Part shown: positions 34,101 through 49,100 of the stretch, one piece after another
Layout: the number at the start of each line of letters is the position of its first letter
Numbering within the stretch: the first letter of the stretch is position 1
Source: Bolinopsis microptera
Lineage: Eukaryota > Ctenophora > Tentaculata > Lobata > Bolinopsidae
DNA: 64,000 nt
Direction: 5' to 3'
Assembly (NCBI RefSeq): GCF_026151205.1
Contig: NC_087073.1
Span: forward strand, 18,504,837 to 18,568,836
Notes under the pieces: model-generated
Database searches by the model: none
Told to the model about the DNA's origin: nothing
The model's input: the letters and a program-made list of their open reading frames with translations, nothing else
Made by a program: the position numbers and the translations under genes

Positions 34101-37100
34101 ATTGGGGTTTTCTGAAATTATACCTTCCCCCTTTAGATATGATTGCAATTTCTGTATCGGAAAACTTTGAAAAACCTTTAATTTAACTGTTTTGGACCTT
34201 AAAAATGGGTCAAAAGGGGCCTTAAAAGACGTGAAAAAACCTTAAAAATGACTCTCAAAAATGCCGGCAACCCTGGCTATACTGTATACAGGGTATGTAA
34301 TTTTATTTTATCGATATGCCTAACGCATTTGAACATGTGAATAATTCAGTTGTTTATGATTGACTGGTCAGACTTACCTAATAAGTAGACTTCTCTGGTA
34401 AGATGGATCGAGGGTAACTTTTCAAGGTTTACCGAGTAATTGAATACAGCATCTTTCAAATGAAGATCATCTTTCTTTGTTGCTTTTGTCAGCGAATTTG
34501 GGCTGTGAACAAAAATTATTTTTTTAAATTTTTATCATTTTTTTCTGATGATAAGACACGTGATTTGATATTTGGGGTATTTATTATGCGTCCAATTCAA
34601 TTATTTTCAAACCTTGAAATATTGAAAACTTCAGTGAAGGCTACTCCGTTTGTTAGATTTTCCAGTTTCGTTGAGACACTAACAGCGTTCAACTGAAAAT
34701 TGAGTTTTTATAGTTTGCTTCACTCGTTTCTGTTTACCAAGTCAAATACAAGTTGGTTATTCAAAAGTTACTGAAAGTTATATTAACTGGATTCCTTTAA
34801 ATTATTTTAATGTTCGTTACATACCGGAAGAATGTCTAAGTTACTAGATATCGGGGGAGATGGAATATAAGAAACTAAGGTGATCACGGCTCCTGTATCT
34901 GGGGTCACTATCACTGATTCGGTATCAGTTGTTATCTGTATCCTGTTCAAAGTACTTGTTGGTGTCTCGATCAAAAATTGTTGATTCGTTATATTGCTCT
35001 CCGGCCCATGTCCTGCAAAGTGAAAACTTTTAAACATTGAGTCTAAACCTCATTAGGTTTACTGCATGCACTATGAAAAGGTTTGGTTCATTCAATTATT
35101 ACTATTCAACAAATCTGTTAATTAAAGGAATCTGTTGATTAAAGATAATGTCTGAAGTAATGAAGTTACCCATACCCTGTACTATATTGCGCTACACATT
35201 TAATTGTTGCTCCTTCTATTGCTGTCGAGTGAGTGGTGTTTATATGCCAGGTAACTCTTTCAGTTGAATTAACTTTATCCGAGATTTCAAACAGGATAAC
35301 ATTGATGTCTTTACTGTAAGTGTAACCCACTCCCTCTCTGCTAACTGTCCTGCCATCCAACATCCACCTGATGTCATTATATATATTTTGACAAGTTCTA
35401 GATAATTTGAACGAGAAGTTCAAAATACTGCATTGGAAACAAAGAATTATTACTCAAAACTTGACTCGATACAAATAATGAACGATGAAGACGAATTGCT
35501 CTTAAAGCTCGTTGCTATTTGATGAATTAGATTTCAGATTTAAATTTCATGGAAATATAATTGTGTATGCACTAAATTTAACTCGGTAAATACCTCAAGT
35601 CAATGAGAACAGAGAAAGTGAGATTGAATGGAACCGAGCAGGTGACAGTGGACCTTTCTCCTGGAAGGCCCATCACCGATATAGGGCTCTGACTGCCGGT
35701 GACTGGAACTTCTGTTATTATCAACTGATTGCTTTTCATTACCCGCTCTGAAAAGGCATTCATTAATTTGACTTATATTTTTGCTTATTTTAGATGTTAA
35801 CGAATGGGTCTTATATTGCCATCAACAAAAGGATGGGTCTCAGTTAGGAATTACTGGGTTTCAAATAATACTTACGGGTTTTATTCCCGGTGTAGTAGCA
35901 TCTCCAGGCTCCTGCAGTGGCTCTGCTGACCGATATTTTTATTTTTGATGTCGCCGGCGAATTAATAGCATCCTCTCTGAATTAAATATTTTAGAATAAA
36001 AATAAATTATTCATTCAGGTAACCTTGCTAAAATGAATTAATAATCCTTAATTGTTACCTGCAGAATTGAGCTGAACATGGTACATTTTGATGATTCCAT
36101 GAGAAGGATCCTTCCTTGATAGTTTTAAAGTAGTGACTGCATGAGGTTTTTATCATATAACCAGTGAACTCTCTCACCTTATCTGCCGGCTCCAATGTTA
36201 AATCTGACAAAAATTGTCATGTCATGAAGATAACATGACTTCCGATCTGTTCGACAAACACACAATTTTGCTTCAGGTAGAGTCAAAACGAAACAAATTC
36301 CCAAAATGTTTGCTAATTTTGTGCGTAAATTTTAAATTACCGTTCACTTCGATTATTGAGATAAAATAATGCTCCTGCTTGCTCTTCACCCTACAAGTGT
36401 AGGACATGTCTTCAATAAGAGAATGTACGAGTAAACTTGTAGTTGTAGTGGTATCCGGCACGGTCTCTTTCTGAGTTCCTGTTAAGAGATTCAAAAATAA
36501 TTTAGATCAAATATTTTAAATACTTGAAATATTCTTGCGATTTAATTTAATGTCAGAGGTTGTATAAATATATCCGTTAAAACATTTTTTAATAAAATGA
36601 TGTTACCTTGGACGACTCCAGTTTCGTTGTACCAGGCAAAATCTAACTTATCAGTAGGAGATATGACCAAGCAATTAATTTCGGCAGTTTGTCCAGTTCT
36701 CACGTAATCATTCGTTGTGCTGGATCAAATACAATAATTATACGAGCATTTTATAATAACGATTCAATTTATTTGTGATTTTTTGACAATGGCCACAATT
36801 CGCATACTTCTAATTGACTTAAATAGCCAAACTGACTGAGCTCTACATACGTTCATATTATTGCTTACTCCGATTCAATTCATTTTCCTTTTTAATTCTA
36901 ACCTGACTGTAAATGTTTTGAGGTATGCTAGCTCATTTCCTTGGGTATTATCCTCACTCACTGTAACCCTACATGTGAATATCTGGTCTCCTACACGTGT
37001 CCCTTCTCCTGAGATCAACAGTGTTGATTCTTGCATCCCATCTTTCAAGATTCCATTACTGAGGGAAAAATTGTGAAATTAATTATTAAATTTTAACTTC

Positions 37101-40100
37101 ATTTTGATATTCTTTTGACCAATGACATTTATCTACATATTTATTGTTTAATCTGAGAGATGCATTTAGAATGCAAACAAAAACAGTGTATCCAGATCTT
37201 CATACACCACTACCAGTAAACTTTACATTGTAAAACTTCTTGTTAGCAATAGCATTTAAGTTAACTGAACCCCCTCCCACTTTCACCTCATTTACCATTC
37301 AATATGTTTCCAACTTACCTCACAATAAAATTTAGATCACTTGATTCCCGTGTAAAACTATCACCACTACTGTTTATCCAGCGAAACATTATCATGGTAG
37401 TTTCAACTCCTGATATCTTGCAAGTCAGAGTTGAGATGGTTCCGGCCAATACATCGTAGCTGCTCGTTTCTAAATCTGTGTAAAATTGTAATAAATTGTA
37501 ATGCTAAAATTGCAATGATTGTGGGGTAAAGTTTGTCAGTTGTGTTCCTGTTTAGTGCGACAAAGAAAAGTCGCTTATCAGGATCAGGAATACTCAAATA
37601 AGACATAAACAATCTGTTACATACAGAATATGTTGAGATGGACTTGTGTATCGGAGGGAGGAGATGTAGGGTACACTCCAGATTTTACCCTACAGACATA
37701 AACCTCGTCTGATGTTACTTCGGAGCCAATTACCACAAGTGTGGCAGTTTGGGAGTTGTTACCAACTGCTGTTAGAGCTGTATCGTGAGTACCACTAGAA
37801 GCTACAACGGTTCCTTTCAGTAGCCAGGCGACAGTCATATTGTTATTTATCTCACTGATAATACAGGAGACGGTTGCCGTAGTTCCAGATTTTACTTCAG
37901 CGTGCTTTGCTTCAACAGCTGTAGAATTGTGGTTCTTAATTTTAAAACTTTCTTAGCAAGTTCATTTTGGATAAAGTAAGTATTAAATGTTGGAAATCCA
38001 CTCGTATAATCGATTCCTTCAAAACCTTGTTCACTGTTTGTCAATCAAATGGATATAAAGGTGTTAACCTACGACATAAATGACTGACCGTAAACATTAA
38101 GGTGGACGTCAAAATTTTTGCTATCTGACTCAGTGTATTGGATTGAGGACACAGTACAAGTGTATGTTTTATCGGAAGTGACTGCAGGTGACAGGACAGT
38201 CAGGGTTCCCGTTTGACTGTTGGTTTGTGGGTCATATGATCCTGAACTTGGCACATATTCATTCTTGTCTCCTTCTGCATATCCAGTCCATTCAATGGAC
38301 ATTATCTCCGTGATTCTTGTAATCTTGCAAGTGAGTGTTGTTTGTGTGTTGAGGAGCACTTCTCTGCTTGATTCCTCCACAGCTGAGGACACATTGATAA
38401 GATGTGAGAAAAATAAATATTAATTTATCGGAGTTCACTATTGACAACTTTCATGGCCTGACTAAAAAGTAAAACTTACCATAGACATTGAGTGACAAGG
38501 GAGTCTCAGAGGGCTCAGATGAGGAGTATTCTCCAGATGTGACCACACAGGAATAATCCGTATCCTCTTGTGGGTTGGTTACTGTCAGGGTTGAGATCTG
38601 AGTACCATGATTGAGTTCCCCTTCTGTTGTTCCTTCTTGTGTTTGGTCTCCTTTCGTCCAGCTCACGTAGTTGAGAGATCCGTGATTTTCCACACAGGAT
38701 ACTCTGTACCTCTTAGAGGTTGTTATCGAGGTTGAACTAAAATATGCATCTTCAGATTCTTGCTTTGATAAGTTCTTCTCACTCATACAGAACACGCTTT
38801 TAAGAAATTTGATAAAACGTATATCAATTGGAACACCTGAATATACAATTTTAAGTAATACTGTTTCAATAATATTATCGATACAAAATATAATACGAAC
38901 AAAGGTACGTCAAATTTGTTGACCATTTTTTTGAAACAGTCATCATTTATGAATACTGCGTAAACATCAGTTCTTGAGTTGATTGTGTCATATCCTGAAC
39001 TTAGTGCATTCATTTCTTGCTGCTACTCATTTTGGATTACCGTATATTTAATTTCAGGAGGTGTTGTGGGAGGAGACTTCCTGTTGATTCTCGTGGCATT
39101 GAGAATGGAAAAATACTTTTATCGGAGTCCATATTGACAATTTCTCCGATAAAGTAAATTACTTGACATTGAGTGTAGAGTTGGAGGGCCATTCAGTGAT
39201 CTCCGTGGACACATGATAACTGTGGAAATTACTATTTTGAGTCAGTACTGAACTTTAGCTCCCTTCAGTACCTTCTGTTGGTGCTGGTCCGAGGCTAGAA
39301 GAATCCCAGATTTACCAGAAGGAACTTCTGTACCTTTGGGTTTTACCGTAGTTGAACCTGAATAATATGATTCCTTATTTGTCTTAATATTGTTCATTTC
39401 ATCCAACGACTATGAAAAGTAAAAATTTAATGAAGTTGACCTTTAGAACGTCCTAAATTGTAATCGTCTAAAGAACATATGAATTGCAATTAATTCTGGC
39501 GTAAATAAAGGTATTCAAATTCCTTCAACATTTTATTGGAATGTAATGAGTTAACGAATACTGGGACGACATGGGTCCCAATTTGTTTTTGTCATAAATC
39601 TGAACGAATATCATTCTGTATCTTCGCATACCAGTCATTAATGGACTAAATCTTCTGTTATCTGTTTTGGATTGGTGTAGGATTTTTCGGAATCTGCAGT
39701 GGACATGAAAGTGGAAAATTACGTTTTCATTATCGATTCACTTAAACTTTCAGCCCTTGTAACTTCCATACATGATCAAGGAATCTCGGAGGTCATGAGT
39801 ATCTCAGTGTGAATGGTATATCGATCCTTTTCTGCAGTTGATTTCCTCCCTCAGTTGCGGTTCTCTTTATTATTAAAAGATTGAGAGAATTTAAATTAAC
39901 TTTTATCGGATTCACTATATAACAACTTCAATTGGCACATTCAAACTAAAAACTTTAATAATAAACAAAATAAATGTGGATTTTAACAATGGAAATCTTC
40001 GATAGATCGAGCAAATGAATATCTCCGTACAAAGGTGATCAATCCTTGGTTGACTCGGTTGAGAGGAACATAGTTCTTCGTTTTCCGATGTGTGGCGTCG

Positions 40101-43100
40101 TCAGGTCCCTGTTTGAGGGCTGTGTATTTACGAAGGACACATTTGTTCCTTTAATATCCGTCCATTCATGGACAAATTATCGTATTTTTAAATTCAGTGG
40201 TTTATTTTTTAGACACTACCTGTTGATATAAAACGAGGACAATGTAGGAAACATTAAACGGTCACTATAAATTTAGTACTTTAAATAAAAACCCATAGAC
40301 ATGATGAAATATCCGAGCTTAGAGGAGTCCAATTCCCCGTTACCGTTTTGGGTGGTACGTCAGGGTGAATCTGAGCCAGGATAGTGCCCTCAGTGTTTCC
40401 TTGTGTTGGTTTGGTCATCCTGCTTAGAAACAGTCCAGTGATTTTACAGGAGAGGACACTTTCTGTACCTTTAAGAGCGTCTTTATCCGTAGCTATGACA
40501 CCTGCAATATGAATGGTCAATTTCTTCAAGATTCTGTGCGTTAATAAACTTATTTCAATATTCCATAACCAAAGAATCATTTATTGAATGAATTGATGAA
40601 AACGAAAATATCAAATGTTGGAAACCCACTCTTTGAAACGGTCACTACAAATTTTAGTTAAATATCTGTTCTTCAAATAGATAACGATATCGAATTGCAA
40701 AATGAATATCATACCGTAAACATTAAGGTGGACGTCAAAATTCTTGCTGTCTGACTCAGTGTTTTGGATTGAGGACACAGTACAAGTGTACGTTTTATCG
40801 GAAGTGACTGCAGGTGACAGGACAGTCAGGGTTCCCGTTTGACTGTTGGTTTGTGGGTCATATGATCCTGAACTTGGCACATATTCATTCTTGTCTCCTT
40901 CTGCATATCCAGTCCATTCAATGGACATTATCTCCGTGATTCTTGTAATCTTGCAAGTGAGTGTTGTTTGTGTGTTGAGGAGCACTTCTCTGCTTGATTC
41001 CTCCACAGCTGAGGACACATTGATAAGATGTGAGAAAAATAAGCATTAATTTATCGGAGTTCACTATTGACAACTTTCATGGCCAGACTTAAAAGTAAAA
41101 ACTTACCATAGACATTGAGTGACAAAGGAGTCTCGGAGGGCTCAGATGAGGAATATTCTCCTGATGTGACCACACAGGTATACTCCGTATCCTCTTGTGG
41201 GTTGGTTACTGTCAGGGTTGAGATCTGAGTACCATGATTGAGTTCCCCTTCAGTTGTTCCTTCTTGTGTTTGGTCTCCTTTCGTCCAGCTCACCGTAGCT
41301 TTAGAAGACAGTCCAGTGATTTTACAGGAGAGGACACTTTCTGTACCTTTAAGAGCGTCTTTATCCGTAGCTATGACACCTGCAATATATGAATTGTCAA
41401 TTTCTTCAAGATTCTGTGCGTTAATAAACTTATTTCAATATTCCATAACCAAAGAATCATTTATTGAATGAATTGATCAAAACGAAAATATCAAATGCTG
41501 GAAACCCACTTTTTGAAAGGGTCACTACAAACTTTAATTAAATATCTGTTCTTCAAATAGATAACAATATCGAATTGCAAAATGAATATCATACCGTAAA
41601 CATTAAGATGGACGTCAAAATTCTTGCTGTCTGACTCAGTGTTTTGGATTGAGGACACAGTACAAGTGTACGTTTTATCGGAAGTGACTGCAGGTGACAG
41701 GACAGTCAGGGTTCCCGTTTGACTGTTGGTTTGTGGGTCATATGATCCTGAACTTGGCACATATTCATTCTTGTCTCCTTCTGCATATCCAGTCCATTCA
41801 ATGGACATTATCTCCGTGATTCTTTTCATCTTGCAAGTGAGTGTTGTTTGTGTGTTGAGGAGCACTTCTTTGCTTGATTCCTCCACAGCTGAGGACACAT
41901 TGATAAGATGTGAGAAAAATAAGCATTAATTTATCGGAGTTCACTATTGACAACTTTCATGGCCAGACTTAAAAGTAAAAACTTACCATAGACATTGAGT
42001 GACAAAGGAGTCTCGGAGGGCTCAGATGAGGAATATTCTCCTGATGTGACCACACAGGTATACTTCGTATCCTCTTGTGGGTTGGTTACTGTCAGGGTTG
42101 AGATCTGAGTACCATGACTGAGTTCCCCTTCAGTTGTTCCTTCTTGTGTTTGGTCTCCTTTCGTCCAGCTCACCGTAGCTTTAGAAGACAGTCCAGTGAT
42201 TTTACAGGAGAGGACACTTTCTGTACCTTTAAGAGCGTCTTTATCCGTAGCTATGACACCTGCAATATATGAATGGTCAATTTCTTCAAGATTCTGGGCG
42301 TTAATAAACTTATTTCAATATTCCATAACCAAAGAATCATTTATTGAATGAATTGATAAAAACAAAAATATCAAATGTTGGAAACTCACTCTTTGAAACG
42401 GTCACTACAAACTTTAATTAAATATCTGTTCTTCAAATAGATAACGATATCGAATTGCAAAATTAATATCATACCGTAAACATTAAGATGGACGTCAAAA
42501 TTCTTGCTGTCTGACTCAGTGTTTTGGATTGAGGACACAGTACAAGTGTACGTTTTATCGGAAGTGACTGCAGGTGACAGGACAGTCAGGGTTCCCGTTT
42601 GACTGTTGGTTTGTGGGTCATATGATCCTGAACTTGGCACATATTCATTCTTGTCTCCTTCTGCATATCCAGTCCATTCAATGGACATTATCTCCGTGAT
42701 TCTTGTAATCTTGCAAGTGAGTGTTGTTTGTGTGTTGAGGAGCACTTCTCTGCTTGATTCCTCCACAGCTGAGGACACATTGATAAGATGTGAGAAAAAT
42801 TAACATTAATTTATCGGAGTTCACTATTGACAACTTTCATGGCCTGACTAAAAAGTAAAAACTTACCATAGACATTGAGTGACAAGGGAGTCTCGGAGGG
42901 CTCAGATGAGGAGTATTCTCCAGATGTGACCACACAGGTATACTCCGTATCCTCTTGTGGGTTGGTTACTGTCAGGGTTGAGATCTGAGTACCATGACTG
43001 AGTTCCCCTTCAGTTGTTCCTTCTTGTGTTTGGTCTCCTTTCGTCCAGCTCACCGTAGCTTTAGAAGACAGTCCAGTGATTTTACAGGAGAGGACACTTT

Positions 43101-46100
43101 CTGTACCTTTAAGAGCGTCTTTATCCGTAGCTATGACACCTGCAATATGAATAGTCAATTTCTTCAAGATTCTGTGCGTTAATAAACTTATTTCAATATT
43201 CCATAACCAAAGAATCATTTATTGAATGAATTGATCAAAACGAAAATATCAAATGCTGGAAACCCACTTTTTGAAAGGGTCACTACAAACTTTAATTAAA
43301 TATCTGTTCTTCAAATAGATAACAATATCGAATTGCAAAATGAATATCATACCGTAAACATTAAGATGGACGTCAAAATTCTTGCTGTCTGACTCAGTGT
43401 TTTGGATTGAGGACACAGTACAAGTGTACGTTTTATCGGAAGTGACTGCAGGTGACAGGACAGTCAGGGTTCCCGTTTGACTGTTGGTTTGTGGGTCATA
43501 TGATCCTGAACTTGGCACATATTCATTCTTGTCTCCTTCTGCATATCCAGTCCATTCAATGGACATTATCTCCGTGATTCTTGTAATCTTGCAAGTGAGT
43601 GTTGTTTGTGTGTTGAGGAGCACTTCTCTGCTTGATTCCTCCACAGCTGAGGACACATTGATAAGATGTGAGAAAAATTAACATTAATTTATCGGAGTTC
43701 ACTATTGACAACTTTCATGGCCTGACTAAAAAGTAAAAACTTACCATAGACATTGAAGTGACAAGGGAGTCTCGGAGGGCTCAGATGAGAGTATTCTCCT
43801 GATGTGACCACACAGGTATACTCCGTATCCTCTTGTGGGTTGGTTACTGTCAGGGTTGAGATCTGAGTACCATGACTGAGTTCCCCTTCAGTTGTTCCTC
43901 CTTGTGTTTGGTCTCCTTTCGTCAGCTCACCGTAGCTTTAGAAGACAGTCCAGTGATTTTACAGGAAGAGGACACTTTTCGATACCCTTTAAGAGGTCTG
44001 TATATCTGTAGCTATGATCACCTTGCAACATGAAAGAATTGTCAATTTTCCTCTAGAGATTCTGCTTAGCGTTTAAATAAACAATTCAAATTACTATAAA
44101 CCAAAGGAATTTTTTAGCTTCTGGATTGTGAATTGATCAAGTAAACGAAAACGAGAGTATCAATAGTGTTGGAGAACCTTCACTCTTTGAAACGGTCACT
44201 ACAAATTTGAATAAATATCCGTTCTTCAAAAGTTACCGAAATATCGTATTGCAAAATAGATATCATACCGTAAACATTAAGATGTGCGATCTGTCAAAAT
44301 TCTTTGCATCTGCTCCACTCAGTGTTTTGGACTGAAGACACAGTACAAATTAACGTTATACGAATGACTGCAAGTGAATGACATCAGTTTGCCGTTTGAC
44401 TGTAAGATTGTTAGTGTCATATGAATCCTGAACTTGGACATGTTCATTCTCTGGTCTCCTTCTGCAATCCACATTCATGGACATTACTCCGTGATTCTTG
44501 AATCTTGTCAAGTGAGGTATGTTTGGTCCATTGAGACACTTCCTGACCTTGACTTCCTCCACTCGCATGGAAAATTGATAAGATGTGAGAACAATAAGTA
44601 TATTAATTTATCGAGTTCACTAAGTTGACAACTTTTCATGGCTGGATTAAAGAGTAAATACTTACCATAGGACAGTTTTGGGTGTTACAACTTTGACTAT
44701 CTGAAGATGATCCTGAACAACTAGCACCTCCGTGTGCTGCAGAAGGATTTGTACAAGTTCTGCTTCTTGTTTGTGTTCCCGATCCGCAAGTCTTTGAACA
44801 GGTAGACCATGAGCCGTATGAACTCCAACCTCCGTTAATTGCTACTTGACCTGCTGAGTGCTGCTTTCAGTTTCAGTCAGTTTCTTCTAGTTTACAGAAA
44901 TGTAGTTATAAAATACAGAGTTATTCACAATCTAAATTCTAACTCGCTGTAAGTAGGCATTGTTAATACATTTAATCACATTCATGATTCAAGTTAACAT
45001 ACCGACCAGGCCCTGGATATACTCCAACCTCCGTTAATTGCTTCTAGGTTTTTAAGCACTGTTATTACAGAGTTATCTATAATCCAACTAGATGCATGGC
45101 ACTTATTCTGTTATGTATGCACTGTTAATACATTTAATTCTGGGTCACACTGTATTATAATTTTAATCAAAACTGAACCGGGGGGATCAGGTACTCAGTT
45201 CTGAACGTGACATCGACTAAGTGTAATTTTGGAATTTTTCACAAGACCCACCCACCCCTTCGCGGTACTAACTGTTTTTTCGGATAATAATTAAGACACC
45301 CACCCCTTTTGCGGTACTAACTGTTGAGAAATCACGGTACTAACTGTGTCTCAGTGTCTTGTTATATAAAATAAGATACCCACCCAAAAATTGCTATAAA
45401 CAGCTCACTAAACATGACTTTTTAGTTTTAAAAGGATCCGATATTGAATGTAAACAATGAAACTAACAGTTGAGATATCTATGCTTAATAAAATACAGAT
45501 TATAAAATGCTAGTGGGCTGTAAAATGCTGGGCCTTTTTAGTAGCAGGCTGCGCATGCCCGCTGTAGCAAAAAGAGCCCGCTGGTGGATATAAAGCTGTT
45601 TCAGTGTATACGACTCGCATGGACACAAACTTTCAAAGGGTCATTATATTGGTGGTGATGGTATGTACTGAAACATGTTTGTACTACATGACACATCATC
45701 CAAGAACCAGTAGTTGAAATACATTTTAAAATAAATTAAACGCTGCACCTTCTCAAGTGGAAAAGTCAACAAAGGTCACTTTTTAAAATTATACAAAAGA
45801 TCAATCACATTCTGATTAATAAATAATACCCTTATTTATTAACTGTTTTTGGACAAATTAGACCTAATAATAATAAAATAATTTGGTCGACCGCAGTCGG
45901 GGAGCCGATTTCCCTGTCTAATTGCATTTCGGCCACGGTCCTTTCGGTACAGATTTCCCTGCAGTATAGTCGGGAAGCAACCCCAGGCATATACACTCGT
46001 GTTATTTTCGCAGCTCTAATGAAAGCCACTACCATTCTCACCATGGTTTGGTGAGTGACGGCTGCCCTTCAGTTTTTGAGATTTTGGCCCAACTGGGATT

Positions 46101-49100
46101 CGAACTCGCAACGTCCAGACCAGTAGACAGGCAGATTAACCGAGCCACTAAGACCCACTATTTAGTACCATTTACTAACTATTTTTGGGAAATGGGCAAA
46201 TTACCCACTATTTAATAATTAGTAGGGGGTTTTGTTTTCATGTAGTCGAATTAGATAAAAAGTGACAAAAAAGGGGGAAAAATTTTTTAAAAACCTCAAA
46301 AAACCCATTCAATGGAAATTTGAGGTAAAATGGAATTTTTAGGATTGGATACCCCCTTAGTACCATGTACTAACTGTCTTGCTGGCAAATGAGCAGCAGA
46401 CCCAGAACTTAGTAAAAAAGTACTAACTGTGTTTTGGAAGAAAATATGACCCACCACCCCAACGCCACGTACAATCAGTGGTCGACCGGGGCCCCGGCCA
46501 AAATCGCAACCCCCGGCCCTTCCCTGCCCCGGCCAAAATTTGGCAATTCGCCGGGGGTAGACCCCGGCCCCGGCCAATAAATTTACCCCCGGCCCCGGCC
46601 AAAAACCATGCATTTACCGGGGGCACAGCCGGGGATTTCATGAATGATTTTGGCACATTTTTGAAAAAAATCAAACACAATTTAATGCTAATTATGAGAT
46701 TTCAAAGTTGAAACAATTTATTGTCGACGTTGAGTACGTTCAAATATAGAAAATACAACATACGGCTTGAATTAGACTACGGCTAGTAACATAAAAACCG
46801 TGGTTCTTCCTCAGTATCAGACTTTTCAATTAATCGTCTCCGAGAAATTTGCGATAAAATATGCGTAGAAACTAGAAAGTAAAAATACTGCACTGCAGCT
46901 AAAACGAAGTTGCGGTTTAATCTTCAAGTCTGTGAGGATAAGCCGCACCTCGAGTTTAATCCTTCCCGATTGCATCACACCAGCCTAAATTATTATCAAA
47001 TTCATGTTTCAATTTCTGACTACAGTTTGATAAACTACCCCCGGCCCCGGCAAAATGGAAGATTTCCCGGCCCCGGCCAATTCTGAGTGGCCGGCCCCGG
47101 CCCCGGTCAGAATCCTGCCCCCGGTCGACCACTGCGTACAATACTAAGCGCGCGATCCCCCCGACTGAACTCGTATCAAGAGTGAAAATATAGTTAAGAT
47201 AGTTGTGTGCGTCAAAAACTCTCATCACTTACTTGGAGTTGTAACAAGCTGATAATGTGTCACTGCATCATCAAAGAAGAAAAGACTTTGTCCAAAATTG
47301 TTCCACTGATAATCAGATACGCAACTTAATATCGATGATGACCGGCTAAAATGTCCAACTAGAATCTCCTCACAATATAAAAGGAGTTCACTTGAAGTCT
47401 TTTTCAATCTCCAAACTCTTTCATTGGAAGCTGGTACTGGAACATTTGATATTTGGCCATAACCACCACATGGCATGGTAATTGAATATGCTGAGCTATA
47501 ACTGTTAATGTCGAACTCCATGTGGCCTCCAATATTATGGTGGATATCAAACTGCCTAGATCCTGATACCTTCATCTCTAGGTCATATACATCAAAGTCG
47601 ATATTAAAAGTACTGTGTCCTGAAACCGTTATCCAAGCCACTGCAAGGTGTAATCTTAAAGCTAGTAAAACTATTGCAATTCCTGTGTTCTGCATCCTGT
47701 GTTTTCCTGAAAAATGACGATGAAATAATTTTTCTTATATTTCTCGGTTTTATATTCCATAATTTGAAATCCTGGTCACGGGCCATAATTTTCATCAAGT
47801 TTTATTTCCTTAAAATTGAAAGTTCGAGCTGCGACAAAACTTCTTTGTAGGCGTCAAAGATTGACTAATTTATATTAGTTAATCTTTGTTATAACAGCCT
47901 TCAGCTGCATGCCGTAGTGCCGTACTATAACTTCCCTATCATGTAACAATGCTATTGGCGTTACAATTTAAATCGATCATTTCACTAACAGGTATGAGGT
48001 TGTACTTTTAACAGCTATATATTAAGTGGGAAGTACAAACGTAAGCTTGCATCTGAATTCTGAAAGCCGACAGTGGCGCAAGCACATAATTTCATTTTAT
48101 GCGTAAAGAATTTTAAGAACACATTTAATGTGTCTGGTGCAGCCACAATCACACCGACTCTTATATGGGTCGAAATGGCAAGATGTTATTTTGTTTCATT
48201 TGACAAGCAATTTAGTCTTCACTCTCAAAACCATTTGTGAAATCAGAAATGTGAATGCAGAAAGTATTTAATTTGTTCATAAACTCTGTAAATGTAATCT
48301 TAACAGGAGCTGATTGAGACAATTGATCACTACAAGTTGGTGCTCAGCTGACCTTAGACTCTATTGTGACACAATTCAATGAAACAATAAGTTTTCAATA
48401 AAACTACAAGTTATATTTGACATTCCTTTAATAATTGAAGATAATGCGGATAGAGCTGCATTGCGCCTCGGATGCTCACTGCGTACTGCAGTTTTAAATT
48501 TTGATTAAAGGGTAAGGTATGTTTGTAGCTGAGCTTATACAGACAGTATAAGCTGAGCTTATACTGTCTGATTGAAGCTCTTGTAGGCTGCTATAAACTC
48601 CTCTGGGATACTGCTAAGGAACGGAATAGAAAATGAGTTGCGGCGTTATTTTATCCTACTCCTTATTCTAGGTTTGTTTTGTTGAGTGATGCTTCGTCTT
48701 TAGTATGGTTAATCAGTCTGCCACTTCAAATTTTGCGTGGTGTTTCGTTTTATGTTACGTATATTATGACGCACCATTTCATTGTATCGTGTGCCAAACC
48801 TTATTGTTAAGATGTCTTATCTTAAATATTATTTGTACAAATTATATAAAAATTCCTTATTCAACAACTAATTTCAAACTTTTGATGATTACTTGACACT
48901 CGTGCAGCTCTATCGAGCCTTTAATTAAGATTATTAAATAGCATGGCGACATTTTTTTCTTTCTGAATGTAAATGCAAGGTAAGATCTGTTTTCAATACT
49001 ACGTTCGCTTGTTGTCATTTAGTGTCGAACTAAGATAATCGGCCATGGGTTTACCAGTAAATACTACAATGGAGCTTGTTTTGAAGTAGCTGAACTTTTC

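Noticed and set aside
41726-41929. + strand frames ([18 protein letters not shown]) repeated across the array
   Set aside because: Exact antisense shadows of the type B Ig exons; no start context, donor or independent conservation.
45832-46044. 70-codon - strand frame
   Set aside because: It lies within the body of the tRNA-derived SINE and reads through its tail.
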